DNA from: RPQJ01 sp963754125
GTDB lineage: Bacteria; Pseudomonadota; Gammaproteobacteria; Steroidobacterales; Steroidobacteraceae
Assembly (NCBI GenBank): GCA_963754125.1
Contig: CAVWEX010000014.1
Coordinates: 620,001-684,000 of the forward strand
Direction of reading: 5' to 3'
Length of the DNA stretch: 64,000 nt
Position numbers and translations under genes: made by a program. A model generated the notes under the pieces. That model was given only the letters and a program-made list of their open reading frames with translations, searched no databases and was not told where the DNA came from. This document shows positions 18,209-30,015 of this stretch, piece by piece. How positions within the stretch are numbered: position 1 is the stretch's first letter; each line of letters opens with the position of its first letter.

Positions 18209-18520
18209 TCAGGCGGCCCCGAAAGGCTGCTCGTCGGTCTCGGGATCGTTGACCCGCTCGCGCAGGTCCTTGCCAGGCTTGAAGTGCGGCACGTACTTGC
18301 CGGCCAGCGCCACGGTCTCGCCCGTCTTGGGATTGCGGCCCTGGCGCGGCGGGCGGAAATGCAGGCTGAAGCTGCCGAAGCCGCGGATCTCGATGCGCTG
18401 CCCCTGAGCAAGCGCGTCGCTCATGATCTCGAGGACCTGCTTGACCGCCAGCTCGACGTCCTTGGCGGGGAGGTGGCTCTGCTTCGCGGCGATGAGCTCG
18501 ATGAGCTCAGACTTCGTCAT
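18209..18520 (-). CDS. ihfB: Integration host factor subunit beta
   Basis: A 103-residue partner of IhfA. It begins MTKSELIELIAAKQSHLPAKDVE and has RIEIRGFGSFSLHFR and RQGRNPKTGETVAL with the DNA-intercalating proline. A 15-codon in-frame extension is possible but not in the family. It follows rpsA, the usual order rpsA-ihfB-lapA. The C-terminal tail (NDPETDEQPFGAA) is slightly longer than in E. coli. Confidence 0.97.
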   Translation of the reverse strand: MTKSELIELIAAKQSHLPAKDVELAVKQVLEIMSDALAQGQRIEIRGFGSFSLHFRPPRQGRNPKTGETVALAGKYVPHFKPGKDLRERVNDPETDEQPFGAA

Positions 18521-18578
18521 GCTGCGCTCGCCGTCCACTCCGCTCCTCCCCGGGATCTTGTCCATCGTTCAGAGAGTC

Positions 18579-18611
18579 AGCGGCGGCGACCGGATCAGAC
18601 CGGCCGCCGCT
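18579..18611 (-). terminator. Hairpin between rpsA and ihfB
   Basis: On the minus strand AGCGGCGGCCGG and CCGGTCGCCGCCGCT can pair around a TCTGAT loop, in the gap after the rpsA stop. The following bases are not T-rich. It may give partial termination or mRNA processing, so that ihfB is made at a lower level than S1. Confidence 0.4.
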
Positions 18612-18624
18612 GCTGCACCCGGCG

Positions 18625-20292
18625 TCACTGGCCGGAGATCTGCTCCTTCAGCAGGTCGCCGAGGCTCGTGCCGGTGGACGAGTCCGACCGGTAGCTCTGC
18701 ATGGCTTCCTGTTCCTCGGCCATGTCCTTTGCCTTGATCGACAGCGCGATGGTGCGGACCTTGCGGTCCACGGCCGTGAACTTGGCCTCGACCTCGTCGC
18801 CCACCTTCATGAAGGCACGCGCGTCCTCGACGCGGTCCCGCGACAGCTCGGACGCCCGGAGGTAGCCATCGATGCCGCCGCCGAGATCGACGATCGCACC
18901 CTTGGCATCCACCTCGCGCACGAGGCCGCGCACGATGCTGCCCTTGGGGTGCTCGGCGATCCAGGTCGAGAACGGGTCCTTGGCCAGCTGCTTCACGCTG
19001 AGCGAGATGCGCTCGCGCTCCGGATCGATCGCGACCACGATCGCCTCGAGCGCCTGGCCCTTCTGATAGCTGCGCACCGCCTCTTCGCCCGGCACGTCCC
19101 AGGAGAGGTCCGACAGGTGCACCAGGCCGTCGATGCCGCCCGGCAACCCGATGAACAGGCCGAAGTCGGTGATCGAGCGGATCTGGCCGGCGACGCGGTC
19201 GCCGCGGTTGTAGTTGTCCGCGAACTCGCGCCACGGATTGGGCTTGCACTGCTTGATGCCGAGCGAGATGCGACGGCGTTCCTCGTCGATGTCGAGCACC
19301 ATGACTTCGACTTCCTCGCCGATGTGCACGACCTTGGCGGGGTTGACGTTCTTGTTCGTCCAGTCCATCTCCGAGACGTGCACGAGGCCCTCGACGCCAT
19401 CCTCGATCTCGACGAAGCAGCCGTAGTCCGCGATGTTCGTGACCTTGCCGAACAGGCGGGTGTTCGAGGGGTAGCGTCGCGCGATGTTCTGCCACGGGTC
19501 CGCGCCGAGCTGCTTCAGCCCCAGGCTGACACGTTGCCGCTCGCGGTCGAACTTGAGGATGCGAACGTCGACCTCGTCACCCACGTTGACGACCTCGGAG
19601 GGGTGCTTGACGCGCTTCCAGGCCATGTCCGTGATGTGCAGCAGGCCGTCGATGCCGCCGAGGTCCACGAACGCACCGTAGTCGGTGAGGTTCTTGACCA
19701 CGCCGCGCACCACCGCGCCTTCCTGCAGCTTCTCGAGCAGCTCGCTGCGCTCGGCGCTGTACTCCTGCTCGACGACGGCGCGCCGCGACACCACGACGTT
19801 GTTGCGCTTCTGGTCGAGCTTGATGACCTTGAACTCGAGTGTCTTGCCCTCGAGGTAGCTCGGATCGCGCACCGGGCGCACGTCCACGAGCGAGCCGGGC
19901 AGGAATGCGCGCACGAAGTCGATCTCGACGGTGAACCCGCCCTTGACGCGGCCGTTGATGAGGCCCGTGACGACTTCGCCCTTCTCGAACGCAGTCTCGA
20001 GGCGCTCCCAGGTGCGGGCGCGCTTCGCCTTCTCGCGCGACAGGCGGGTTTCGCCGGAGCCGTCCTCGACGCTGTCGAGTGCGACCTCGACTTCGTCGCC
20101 CACGCTGACCTCGATTTCCCCGCGTTCGTTCTTGAACTGCTGAGTGGGGATCACCGCCTCGGACTTGAGGCCGGCACTCACCAGCACGACGTCGGGGCCG
20201 ATCTCGATCACACGGCCGATCAGGATCTGGCCAGGGCGGATTCGCTGGCTTGCCAGGCTCTCTTCGAACAGTTGCGCAAAACTCTCGGTCAT
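18625..20292 (-). CDS. rpsA: 30S ribosomal protein S1
   Basis: A 555-residue protein of six S1 RNA-binding repeats. Repeats 3-6 show the strong S1 consensus (KNLTDYGAFVDLGGIDGLLHITDMAW, VTNIADYGCFVEIEDGVEGLVHVSEM, RSITDFGLFIGLPGGIDGLVHLSDLSW). It helps the 30S subunit bind structured mRNAs. The start is the ATG of MTESFAQLFEESLASQ; the longer upstream frame is not conserved. It lies between cmk and ihfB as in most gammaproteobacteria, and its leader is 132 bp. Confidence 0.98.
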   Translation of the reverse strand: MTESFAQLFEESLASQRIRPGQILIGRVIEIGPDVVLVSAGLKSEAVIPTQQFKNERGEIEVSVGDEVEVALDSVEDGSGETRLSREKAKRARTWERLETAFEKGEVVTGLINGRVKGGFTVEIDFVRAFLPGSLVDVRPVRDPSYLEGKTLEFKVIKLDQKRNNVVVSRRAVVEQEYSAERSELLEKLQEGAVVRGVVKNLTDYGAFVDLGGIDGLLHITDMAWKRVKHPSEVVNVGDEVDVRILKFDRERQRVSLGLKQLGADPWQNIARRYPSNTRLFGKVTNIADYGCFVEIEDGVEGLVHVSEMDWTNKNVNPAKVVHIGEEVEVMVLDIDEERRRISLGIKQCKPNPWREFADNYNRGDRVAGQIRSITDFGLFIGLPGGIDGLVHLSDLSWDVPGEEAVRSYQKGQALEAIVVAIDPERERISLSVKQLAKDPFSTWIAEHPKGSIVRGLVREVDAKGAIVDLGGGIDGYLRASELSRDRVEDARAFMKVGDEVEAKFTAVDRKVRTIALSIKAKDMAEEQEAMQSYRSDSSTGTSLGDLLKEQISGQ

Positions 20293-20424
20293 TCGGTTGT
20301 CCAGGGCCGCTGGCCCGTTGCTCCGCCGGCATCCCGCCCGCGAAGGGTTGCTAGTACCGCCCAGCATCCTGCCGGGCGACTGTTCAAGACGAATACACCT
20401 CACCGCTCTCGCGGCGAGGTGACG

Positions 20425-21123
20425 TCATCGGATCGCAGGGAACCGGGCTCTTGCGAGGTCGAGGATGCGCTGCACCACCGCCTCTGCCGGAACGCCGGTC
20501 GAGTCGATGAGCACCGCGTCCGCGGCGGGCCTGAGCGGCGCCGTGGACCGCGCCTCGTCCCGCTGGTCCCGTTCGAGGATTTCCTGCGAAAGGCCGGCAA
20601 GGCTAGCAGCAAGGCCCTTTTCTTTCAACTGCTTATATCGCCGCAGGGCCCGCTCCTCGGCACTGGCGGTGAGGAAGACCTTGAGTCCCGCGGACGGGAA
20701 GACGACCGTCCCCATGTCACGGCCGTCGGCCACGAGTCCCGGCGGCCGGGCGAAGGCCCGCTGGCGCGCGAACAACGCGGTCCGCACGGCGGGCATCGCG
20801 GCGACCACCGAGGCCATGTTGCCGGTGGATTCGGCACGCAGTTCCCGCGTCACGTCCCGACCCTCGAGGACGACCCGCTCGGCGCCCGACGCATCGACCT
20901 CGAATCGTGCATCGAGCCCCGCGGCCACGGCTTCGTGGCCGCGTTCGTCGCCGGGGTCGAACGCGCGTGCGGCCCCGGCCAGGGCCACCAGGCGGTAGAG
21001 CGCGCCGCTGTCGAGCAGGTGCCAGCCGAGGCGTTCGGCCAGGAGGCGGCAGACCGTGCCCTTGCCCGACCCGCTCGGTCCATCGACGGCGAGGACGGGC
21101 GCCGACGTCGCGGACTCGACCAT
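20425..21123 (-). CDS. cmk: Cytidylate kinase
   Basis: A 232-residue kinase that phosphorylates CMP and dCMP. It shows the P-loop VDGPSGSGKGTV near residue 15, LLDSGALYRLVAL for CMP binding, VADGRDMGTVVFP, and the lid region LRRYKQLKEKG. Its ATG shares one base with the aroA stop (TGATG), so it is translationally coupled to aroA. Confidence 0.97.
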   Translation of the reverse strand: MVESATSAPVLAVDGPSGSGKGTVCRLLAERLGWHLLDSGALYRLVALAGAARAFDPGDERGHEAVAAGLDARFEVDASGAERVVLEGRDVTRELRAESTGNMASVVAAMPAVRTALFARQRAFARPPGLVADGRDMGTVVFPSAGLKVFLTASAEERALRRYKQLKEKGLAASLAGLSQEILERDQRDEARSTAPLRPAADAVLIDSTGVPAEAVVQRILDLARARFPAIR

Positions 21124-22424
21124 CAGCCGCGCTCCTCGAGCCGCAGCCCCAGCGATCGCGCGAGCTGCGCGAAGCCCGGGAACGAGGTGGCGACGTTGGC
21201 GACGTCGCGGATCTCGATGGGGCCCGACGCGCGGAGGCCCGCGACCGCGAACGCCATCGCCACGCGATGGTCGCCGTGGCTGTCGACGACTCCGCCGCCG
21301 ATCGGGCCTCCCGCGATCCGCAGGCCGTCCGGCAGCACCTCGTTGCGCACCCCGACCGCGTCGAGGCCGCGCGCCATGACGGCGATGCGGTCGCTCTCCT
21401 TGACCCGCAACTCCTCGGCGCCGGTAACCAGCGTTTCGCCCCGCGCGCATGCCGCAGCGATGAAGAACGCGGGGAATTCATCGATCGCAACCGGCACGAG
21501 GCGCTCCGGTACGCGGATCCCCGTGAGTGTGGCCGGCCGGATCTCGATGTCCGCGACGGGTTCGGCGCCGGCGCTGCGATGATCCACGAGCCGCAGGTCC
21601 GCCCCCATGAGCGCGAGCATCTCCAGCAGGCCGGTGCGGGTCGGATTCACGCCGACACCTTCGATCAGCACCGGAGCGCGTGCGCCGATGCAGGCGGCGA
21701 CGATGAAGAAGGCCGCGGACGAGAAGTCACCCGGTACCTCGATGCGCGCGGCCTCGAGCCGCGCCGGCGGTTGCAGCGTAGCCGTGCCCCCCCGCGCCAC
21801 GACGTCCACGCCGAAGCTCTGCAGCATGCGCTCCGTGTGGTCACGCGTTACCGCGGGCTCGACGACGGTCGTCGCACCCTCGGCGTACAGGCCGGCCAGC
21901 AGCAGCGCGGATTTCACCTGGGCGCTTGCCACCGGCATCGGGTAGCGGATGCCGCGCAGGCGCGCACCGGCGTGGATGCGCACCGGCGGGCGTCCCTGCT
22001 GGGTATCGATCCGTGCGCCCATCTCTCGCAGCGGCCCGGCAACGCGCTCCATCGGCCGTCGCATCAGGGATGCGTCGCCGACCAGTTCCGAATCGAAGGA
22101 CTGGCCCGCGAGCAGGCCCATGAAAAGCCGCATCGCGGTACCCGCATTACCCATGTCGAGCACGGTCGAGGGCGCGCTCAGTCCAGCGAGGCCGACGCCC
22201 TCGACGCGCACTTCACCGGCCGCGGGTCGTTGCACGCGGGCGCCAAGGCTCGTCACTGCCCGCAGCGTCGCGAGGCAGTCCTCGCCTTCGAGGAAACCCG
22301 TGACACAGGTCGTCCCGGACGCGATTGCGCCGAGCATGACCGCCCGGTGAGAGATGGACTTGTCGCCCGGCACCCGCAGCCGTCCAGCGATGCCCGGTGT
22401 CGGCTCGACGATGAACTCGCTCAT
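21123..22424 (-). CDS. aroA: 3-phosphoshikimate 1-carboxyvinyltransferase (EPSP synthase)
   Basis: A 433-residue enzyme of the shikimate pathway that transfers enolpyruvyl from PEP to shikimate 3-phosphate. Motifs are GDKSISHRAVMLGAIASG (PEP/S3P-binding Lys, Ser, Arg), DMGNAGTAMRLFMGLLAGQ, RRPMERV and the late KESDRIAVMARGL. It comes 19 bp after pheA and overlaps cmk by one base, placing it in the serC-serA-pheA-aroA-cmk unit. Confidence 0.97.
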   Translation of the reverse strand: MSEFIVEPTPGIAGRLRVPGDKSISHRAVMLGAIASGTTCVTGFLEGEDCLATLRAVTSLGARVQRPAAGEVRVEGVGLAGLSAPSTVLDMGNAGTAMRLFMGLLAGQSFDSELVGDASLMRRPMERVAGPLREMGARIDTQQGRPPVRIHAGARLRGIRYPMPVASAQVKSALLLAGLYAEGATTVVEPAVTRDHTERMLQSFGVDVVARGGTATLQPPARLEAARIEVPGDFSSAAFFIVAACIGARAPVLIEGVGVNPTRTGLLEMLALMGADLRLVDHRSAGAEPVADIEIRPATLTGIRVPERLVPVAIDEFPAFFIAAACARGETLVTGAEELRVKESDRIAVMARGLDAVGVRNEVLPDGLRIAGGPIGGGVVDSHGDHRVAMAFAVAGLRASGPIEIRDVANVATSFPGFAQLARSLGLRLEERG

Positions 22425-22443
22425 CTCGCCCGCGCCCCGGTCG

Positions 22444-23613
22444 TCAGAGGATCGCCCGCGGATACGAGCCGAGGATCCGGCACAGCGAAGCCTGGCCCTT
22501 CAGTTCCTCGAGCGCGCTCGCCAGCGGCTCGACTGCCGCGTGGCCTTCGAGATCGATGAAGAACACGTAATCCCACTTGCGTCGGCGCGAGGGACGCGAC
22601 TCGATGCGCGTCATGCTGATGCCGTGCGTGGCAAACGGCTCGAGCAGGCGGAACAGAGCGCCTGGGGCACCGGTGTGGGCGGCGGACACCAGCAGCGTGG
22701 TCTTGTCCTGGCCGCTGGACGGAAACGACTTGCTCCCGACGACCAGGAACCGCGTGGTGTTGTCGGGCCGGTCCTCGATCTCGGGCACCAGCACGTTGAG
22801 GCCGTACACCTCCGCCGCGGCCATCGGCGCGATCGCGGCCGTGCCCTCCTCGTCCCGCGCGCGGCGCGCACCCTCGGCATTGCTCGCGACCGGGACGCGC
22901 TCCACGCCCGTCATGTGCTCGGCCAGCCAGCCGCGGCACTGCGCGAGCGCCTGGGGGTGCGCGCAGATGCGCTGGACCCGGTCGAGGGCGCTCATCTGGC
23001 CCATCAGGTTGTGATGGATGCGCAGTTCGACCTCGCCGCAGATGCCGAGCGGCGAGACCAGGAACATGTCGAGCGTGCTGTTGATGGTGCCTTCGCTCGA
23101 ATTCTCGATCGGCACGACGCCGAAGTCGGCCGTGCCGGACTCGACCTCGTGGAACACCTCCTCGATCGAGGTGAGCGGCAGCGCCCGCACCGAGTGGCCG
23201 AACTGCTTGTACACCGCCTGCTGCGTAAACGTTCCCTCGGGACCGAGGAACCCGACCTTGAGCGGCTCCTGCTGTGCGAGGCAGGCCGACATGATCTCGC
23301 GGAACAGCCGCAGGATCTCCTCGTCGCGCAGCGGCCCGCGCTCGCCGCGGTTGCGCTCGAGGGCCTGGCGCAGCACCTGCGCCTCGCGCTCCGGTCGGTA
23401 GAAATCCACCGTGTGCCCGGCCGCGTGCTTCGAGATCCCGACCTGCTGGGCGAGCCTCGCCCGCTCGTTGATCAGCGCGTGAAGCTCGGCGTCCACCGCG
23501 TCGATGCGTTCACGGATGGATTCGAGACCGGGCCTGGCCGGCGCGGCGCTCCTGGCGGCCGCTTTTCCAGCCTTGCGCCGCGTTGCAGCCGTCCGCTTGC
23601 TGGCCCGTGGCAT
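22444..23613 (-). CDS. pheA: Chorismate mutase / prephenate dehydratase (P-protein)
   Basis: A 389-residue bifunctional enzyme making phenylpyruvate. Domains: a basic Ala/Lys/Arg-rich leader to about residue 28, chorismate mutase (IRERIDAVDAELHALINERARLAQQVG), prephenate dehydratase (VGFLGPEGTFTQQAVYKQFG, VPIENSSEGTINSTLDMF), and an ACT domain with the Phe-binding motif ESRPSRRR. An upstream GTG (23619) is an alternative start that would overlap the serA stop as GTGA. The basic leader is unusual next to E. coli PheA. Confidence 0.96.
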   Translation of the reverse strand: MPRASKRTAATRRKAGKAAARSAAPARPGLESIRERIDAVDAELHALINERARLAQQVGISKHAAGHTVDFYRPEREAQVLRQALERNRGERGPLRDEEILRLFREIMSACLAQQEPLKVGFLGPEGTFTQQAVYKQFGHSVRALPLTSIEEVFHEVESGTADFGVVPIENSSEGTINSTLDMFLVSPLGICGEVELRIHHNLMGQMSALDRVQRICAHPQALAQCRGWLAEHMTGVERVPVASNAEGARRARDEEGTAAIAPMAAAEVYGLNVLVPEIEDRPDNTTRFLVVGSKSFPSSGQDKTTLLVSAAHTGAPGALFRLLEPFATHGISMTRIESRPSRRRKWDYVFFIDLEGHAAVEPLASALEELKGQASLCRILGSYPRAIL

Positions 23614-23615
23614 GG

Positions 23616-24782
23616 TCACAGCGTCCGCGCGGCGAGCACGCCGGGAATGGCCCTCAGCCTGGCGAGCACCGGCGCCGGAATCGGGGCGTCGGTATCGATC
23701 AGCGTGTAGGCGAGGTCGCCGCGCGACTTGTTGAGCAGGTCCGCGATGTTGAGGCCCGCGTCGGCGAGGCAGGTCGAGATCTGGCCAACCATGTTCGGCA
23801 CGTTGTCGTTGGCGATCGCCACCCTGTTCTCGCCAATCCGCGGCAGCACGGCCTCCGGGAAATTCACCGAGTTGCGCACGTTGCCGTTCTCGAGGAAGTC
23901 GCGCAGCGTGTCGGCGACCATCACCGCGCAGTTCTCCTCCGCCTCGCCGGTGGACGCCCCGAGGTGCGGCAGGGCCACCACCTTCGGATGGTCCTTGACC
24001 GCGCGGGTCGGGAAGTCACAGACGTAGGTCGCGAGGTGCCCGCGGTCGAGCTCGGCCACGAGCGCCGCCTCGTCCACGATGGCCGCGCGCGCGAAATTCA
24101 GGATCACCCCGCCGGGCCGCATCAGGCGCAGGCGCGCCCCGTTGACCAGCCCGCGCGTCGCGTCGTTGAGCGGCACGTGCACGGTCACCGCGTCGCAGCG
24201 CGCAAAGAGGTCGTCGAGGCTCAGGGCCTGCTCGACGCCGGACGACAGCTGCCAGGCACGCTGCACGGTGATCTGCGGATCGTAGCCCAGTACCTTCATG
24301 CGCAGCCCGAGCGCCGCGTTGGCCACCTCGACGCCGATCGCCCCGAGGCCGACCACGCCGAGCGTCCGGCCGGGCAGCTCGTGGCCGACGAACTTCTTCT
24401 TTCCTTTCTCGACGGCCTCCTCGACCGCGTGATCGTCGCCCTCGAGCGAGCGCACGTAGGCCCAGGCCTGGCAGATGTTGCGCGCGGACAGGAACAGCCC
24501 CGCGAGCACGAGTTCCTTCACCGCATTGGCATTTGCGCCCGGGGCGTTGAAGACGGGAACGCCCAGGCGACTGAGCTGCGCCACTGGGACGTTGTTGGTG
24601 CCCGCCCCCGCCCGGGCGACCGCGAGCACGCTCGCAGGGATCTCCATCGAGTGCATGTCGGCCGAACGCAGGAGCACCGCGTCGGGATGGCCGATCTCCG
24701 AAGCGACCTCGTAGCGGTCGCGCGGCAGGCGCTCGAGGCCCCGGACCGAGATGTTGTTGAGCGTCAGGATCTTGAAGGACAT
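23616..24782 (-). CDS. serA: D-3-phosphoglycerate dehydrogenase
   Basis: A 388-residue NAD-dependent enzyme of serine synthesis. It has VVARAGAGTNNV-like substrate segment (AVARAGAGTNNVPV), the Rossmann loop LGVVGLGAIGVEVAN, catalytic region LNFARAAIVDE, VVALPHLGASTGEAEENC with the active-site histidine, and a short C-terminal ACT domain (LNIADLLNKSRGDLAYTLID). It lacks the intervening domain of long SerA forms. It lies directly after serC, so the two serine pathway genes are together, upstream of pheA. Confidence 0.95.
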   Translation of the reverse strand: MSFKILTLNNISVRGLERLPRDRYEVASEIGHPDAVLLRSADMHSMEIPASVLAVARAGAGTNNVPVAQLSRLGVPVFNAPGANANAVKELVLAGLFLSARNICQAWAYVRSLEGDDHAVEEAVEKGKKKFVGHELPGRTLGVVGLGAIGVEVANAALGLRMKVLGYDPQITVQRAWQLSSGVEQALSLDDLFARCDAVTVHVPLNDATRGLVNGARLRLMRPGGVILNFARAAIVDEAALVAELDRGHLATYVCDFPTRAVKDHPKVVALPHLGASTGEAEENCAVMVADTLRDFLENGNVRNSVNFPEAVLPRIGENRVAIANDNVPNMVGQISTCLADAGLNIADLLNKSRGDLAYTLIDTDAPIPAPVLARLRAIPGVLAARTL

Positions 24783-24791
24783 GGTGCCGCC

Positions 24792-25871
24792 TCAGCCGTG
24801 CCTGCTCTGGAACTCCCGCATGTACTCGACCAGCGCCGCGACGCCCGCCATGGGCATGGCGTTGTAGAGGCTGGCACGCATGCCGCCCACCGAACGGTGC
24901 CCGGCGAGCGCCACGAGGCCGGCAGCCTTGGCGCCCTCCAGGAACGGCTTGTCGAGGTCGTCGCTCGGCAGCGTGAACGGGACGTTCATCCAGGAGCGGC
25001 AGTCCGGCACGACCGGGTTGCGGTAGAAGCCGGAGTCGTCGATCGCCGCGTATAGCGCCTCGGCCTTGGCACGGTTGAGCCTTTCCATGGCCGCGAGGCC
25101 GCCCTGGCGCTTGATCCACTGGAACACGGCGCCCGCCACGTACCAGCTGTAGGTGGCGGGCGTGTTGAGCATCGAGCCGTCGGCGGCCATCGCTTTCCAG
25201 TCGAACACGGTGGGCACATCGGCGCGCGCGCGACCGAGCAGGTCCTCGCGCACGATCACCACGACGAGGCCCGCGGGACCGATGTTCTTCTGCGCTCCGG
25301 CGTAGATCACGCCGAAACGCTTCACGTCGACGGGTCGCGAGAGGATGGTCGAAGACATGTCCGCCACGACGGGCACATCGCCGGTCTGAGGAACGAACGG
25401 AAACTCCACGCCGCCGATGGTCTCGTTGGGTGTGTAGTGAACGTATGCCGCACCGCGCGTGAGCGACCACGTCGCTTGCGCCGGGACCGACGCGTACTTG
25501 CCGCCCGCGTCCGCCGCGACGTTGACCTTGCAGTAGCGCTTCGCCTCGGCGATCGCCTTCTTCGACCACGCGCCCGTGTTGACGTAGTCGGCAACCGAGT
25601 CAGGGCGCGTCAGGTTGAGCGGAATCGCTGCAAACTGCGCCGTGGCACCGCCCTGCAGGAACAGGACGTTGTAGCCGGGCGGGATCACCAGCAGTTCGCG
25701 GAGGTCGGCCTCGGCCTGCTCGGCGATGCCGACGAAGGCCTTGCCGCGGTGGCTCATCTCCATCACGGACATGCCCTGCCCGCGCCAGTCGAGCATCTCG
25801 TCGCGAAGCTGCTCGAGGACCTCGACAGGCAGTGCGGCCGGGCCAGCGCTGAAATTGAATACACGGCTCAT
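24792..25871 (-). CDS. serC: Phosphoserine aminotransferase
   Basis: A 359-residue PLP enzyme converting 3-phosphohydroxypyruvate to phosphoserine; it also acts in pyridoxal phosphate synthesis. The start is MSRVFNFSAGPAALPVEVLEQ. Further motifs are MSVMEMSHRGKAF, LFLQGGATAQFAAIPLNL and the PLP lysine in GVIYAGAQKNIGPAG. The C-terminal RSVGGMRASLYNAMP is typical. A 54-codon upstream extension of the frame is rejected as unconserved. It begins the serC-serA-pheA-aroA-cmk run, with gyrA 94 bp upstream. Confidence 0.97.
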   Translation of the reverse strand: MSRVFNFSAGPAALPVEVLEQLRDEMLDWRGQGMSVMEMSHRGKAFVGIAEQAEADLRELLVIPPGYNVLFLQGGATAQFAAIPLNLTRPDSVADYVNTGAWSKKAIAEAKRYCKVNVAADAGGKYASVPAQATWSLTRGAAYVHYTPNETIGGVEFPFVPQTGDVPVVADMSSTILSRPVDVKRFGVIYAGAQKNIGPAGLVVVIVREDLLGRARADVPTVFDWKAMAADGSMLNTPATYSWYVAGAVFQWIKRQGGLAAMERLNRAKAEALYAAIDDSGFYRNPVVPDCRSWMNVPFTLPSDDLDKPFLEGAKAAGLVALAGHRSVGGMRASLYNAMPMAGVAALVEYMREFQSRHG

Positions 25872-25965
25872 GCGGGCGGGTCTCCCGTTCGATGTTGCAG
25901 CGCAGTGTAACAGTCGATCGGCAGGGAACGGCGACCCGAACGGGCCGGCCGCGTCGGCAACGGTG

Positions 25966-28572
<2,607 letters not shown>

Positions 28573-28671
28573 GGATGCGGTGCGCTTTTGTTGGGCGGCG
28601 ACGGGCGGCGCGGTGCCAGCCCAAAGACGCGGAATGATACCATACGCACCCCTTCTCTCGACCCGGTCCGC

Positions 28672-30015
28672 ATGGAGCCCATCGACACGCTCGTCTGTGC
28701 CCGCTGGGTGCTGCCGGTCGAACCGGACGGCCGCGTTCTCGACGACCACGCCGTGGCGATGCGGGCCGGGCGCATCGTCGCGGTGGTGCCCGCCGCAGAG
28801 GCGCGCCTGCGGTTCGACGCGCACGAAACGATCGAGCGGCCTGACCACGTCGTCCTGCCGGGTCTCGTCAACGCCCACACGCACGCCGCGATGGTGTTGC
28901 AGCGCGGCCGCGCCGCGAACCTGCCGCTCGGGCGGTGGTTGCGCATGGTGGGATGGCCGCACGGGCGCCGCCCGGCCGACCCGGAGTTCGTGCGCGACGG
29001 CACGGAACTCGCGATCGCCGAGATGCTGCGCGGCGGCATCACCTGCTTCGCCGACATGCAGCTCTGGCCGGACGTCGTTGCGCGGGCAGCATCGGCAGCA
29101 CACATTCGCGCCAGCGTGGGGCTCGTGGTCGCGGAGACGCCCTCGAGCTGGGCCTCGTCCGCCGACGACTACATCGACCGCGGCATGCACCTGCGCGACG
29201 AGTACCTGGGCGACCCGCTGGTCACGACCCACTTCGCGCCGCAGTCAATTCAGGCATCTTCCGATGCGACCCTGGCCCGAGTGCGTCGCCTCGCCGACGA
29301 ACTCGACGTGCCGGTGGCGATGCTCCTGCACGAGACGACGCTGGAGGTCGAGCAGTGCCTGCGCGAATTCGGGCAACGCCCGCTCGAGCGGCTCGCAGGC
29401 CTCGGGCTCGTGAGTCCGCAGCTCGTCGCGATCCACATGACGCAGGTCGAGCCCCTGGACATCGACCTGCTGGCGGGATCGGGTGCGAGCATCGTGCATT
29501 GCCCGGAGTCGAACCTGAGACACGGGTCGGGCGTCTGCCCCGTGGCACGCCTGCTCGGTCGCGGGGTCCGAGTGGCGCTCGGCACCGATGGGGCCGCCGC
29601 GAACAACGACCTCGACCTGCTCGCCGAGGCGCGCCTCGCCGGACTGTTGTCCGCCGGGGTTGCGGCCACGCCCGGCGACCTCGTCGCGACCGACCTGCTG
29701 CGGATGTCGACGCTCGAAGGCGCGCGCACGCTCGGCCTTGGCGAGGTGACGGGCAGCCTGGTGCCTGGCAAGTGGGCGGACCTGTGCTGCCTGAACCTGC
29801 GCGCCACACGCAGCTGGCCTGTTCACGACGTACCGACTTCCGTGATCTATGCGGCGTCGTCGCAGCAGGTCACTGACACCTGGGTTGCCGGCCGACGGCT
29901 GCTCGCCGAATCGCGGCTTACGCTGATGGACGAATCCGCAGTACTCGAGCGTGCCGAAGCGTGGCGCGTGCGGCTCGACGCGAACGCGGACGAGGAGACC
30001 GGCGACGATGACTGA
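28672..30015 (+). CDS. mtaD: 5-methylthioadenosine/S-adenosylhomocysteine deaminase (TRZ/ATZ family)
   Basis: A 447-residue amidohydrolase. The metal site starts with LPGLVNAHTHAAMVL (HxH), then VAMLLHETTLEVEQC, IVHCPESNLRHGSGVCP and the metal aspartate in VALGTDGAAANNDLDL. The family deaminates methylthioadenosine or related nucleosides. Its position just before ubiG and gph, divergent from gyrA, is the same as in Pseudomonas and supports the mtaD call over other amidohydrolases. It overlaps the start of ubiG by 8 bp. Confidence 0.88.
   Translation: MEPIDTLVCARWVLPVEPDGRVLDDHAVAMRAGRIVAVVPAAEARLRFDAHETIERPDHVVLPGLVNAHTHAAMVLQRGRAANLPLGRWLRMVGWPHGRRPADPEFVRDGTELAIAEMLRGGITCFADMQLWPDVVARAASAAHIRASVGLVVAETPSSWASSADDYIDRGMHLRDEYLGDPLVTTHFAPQSIQASSDATLARVRRLADELDVPVAMLLHETTLEVEQCLREFGQRPLERLAGLGLVSPQLVAIHMTQVEPLDIDLLAGSGASIVHCPESNLRHGSGVCPVARLLGRGVRVALGTDGAAANNDLDLLAEARLAGLLSAGVAATPGDLVATDLLRMSTLEGARTLGLGEVTGSLVPGKWADLCCLNLRATRSWPVHDVPTSVIYAASSQQVTDTWVAGRRLLAESRLTLMDESAVLERAEAWRVRLDANADEETGDDD

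Noticed and set aside
18949..21582. A long open plus-strand frame (877 codons) across rpsA, cmk and aroA
   Set aside because: It is antisense to three clearly conserved genes; such open frames are a by-product of high GC and codon bias.
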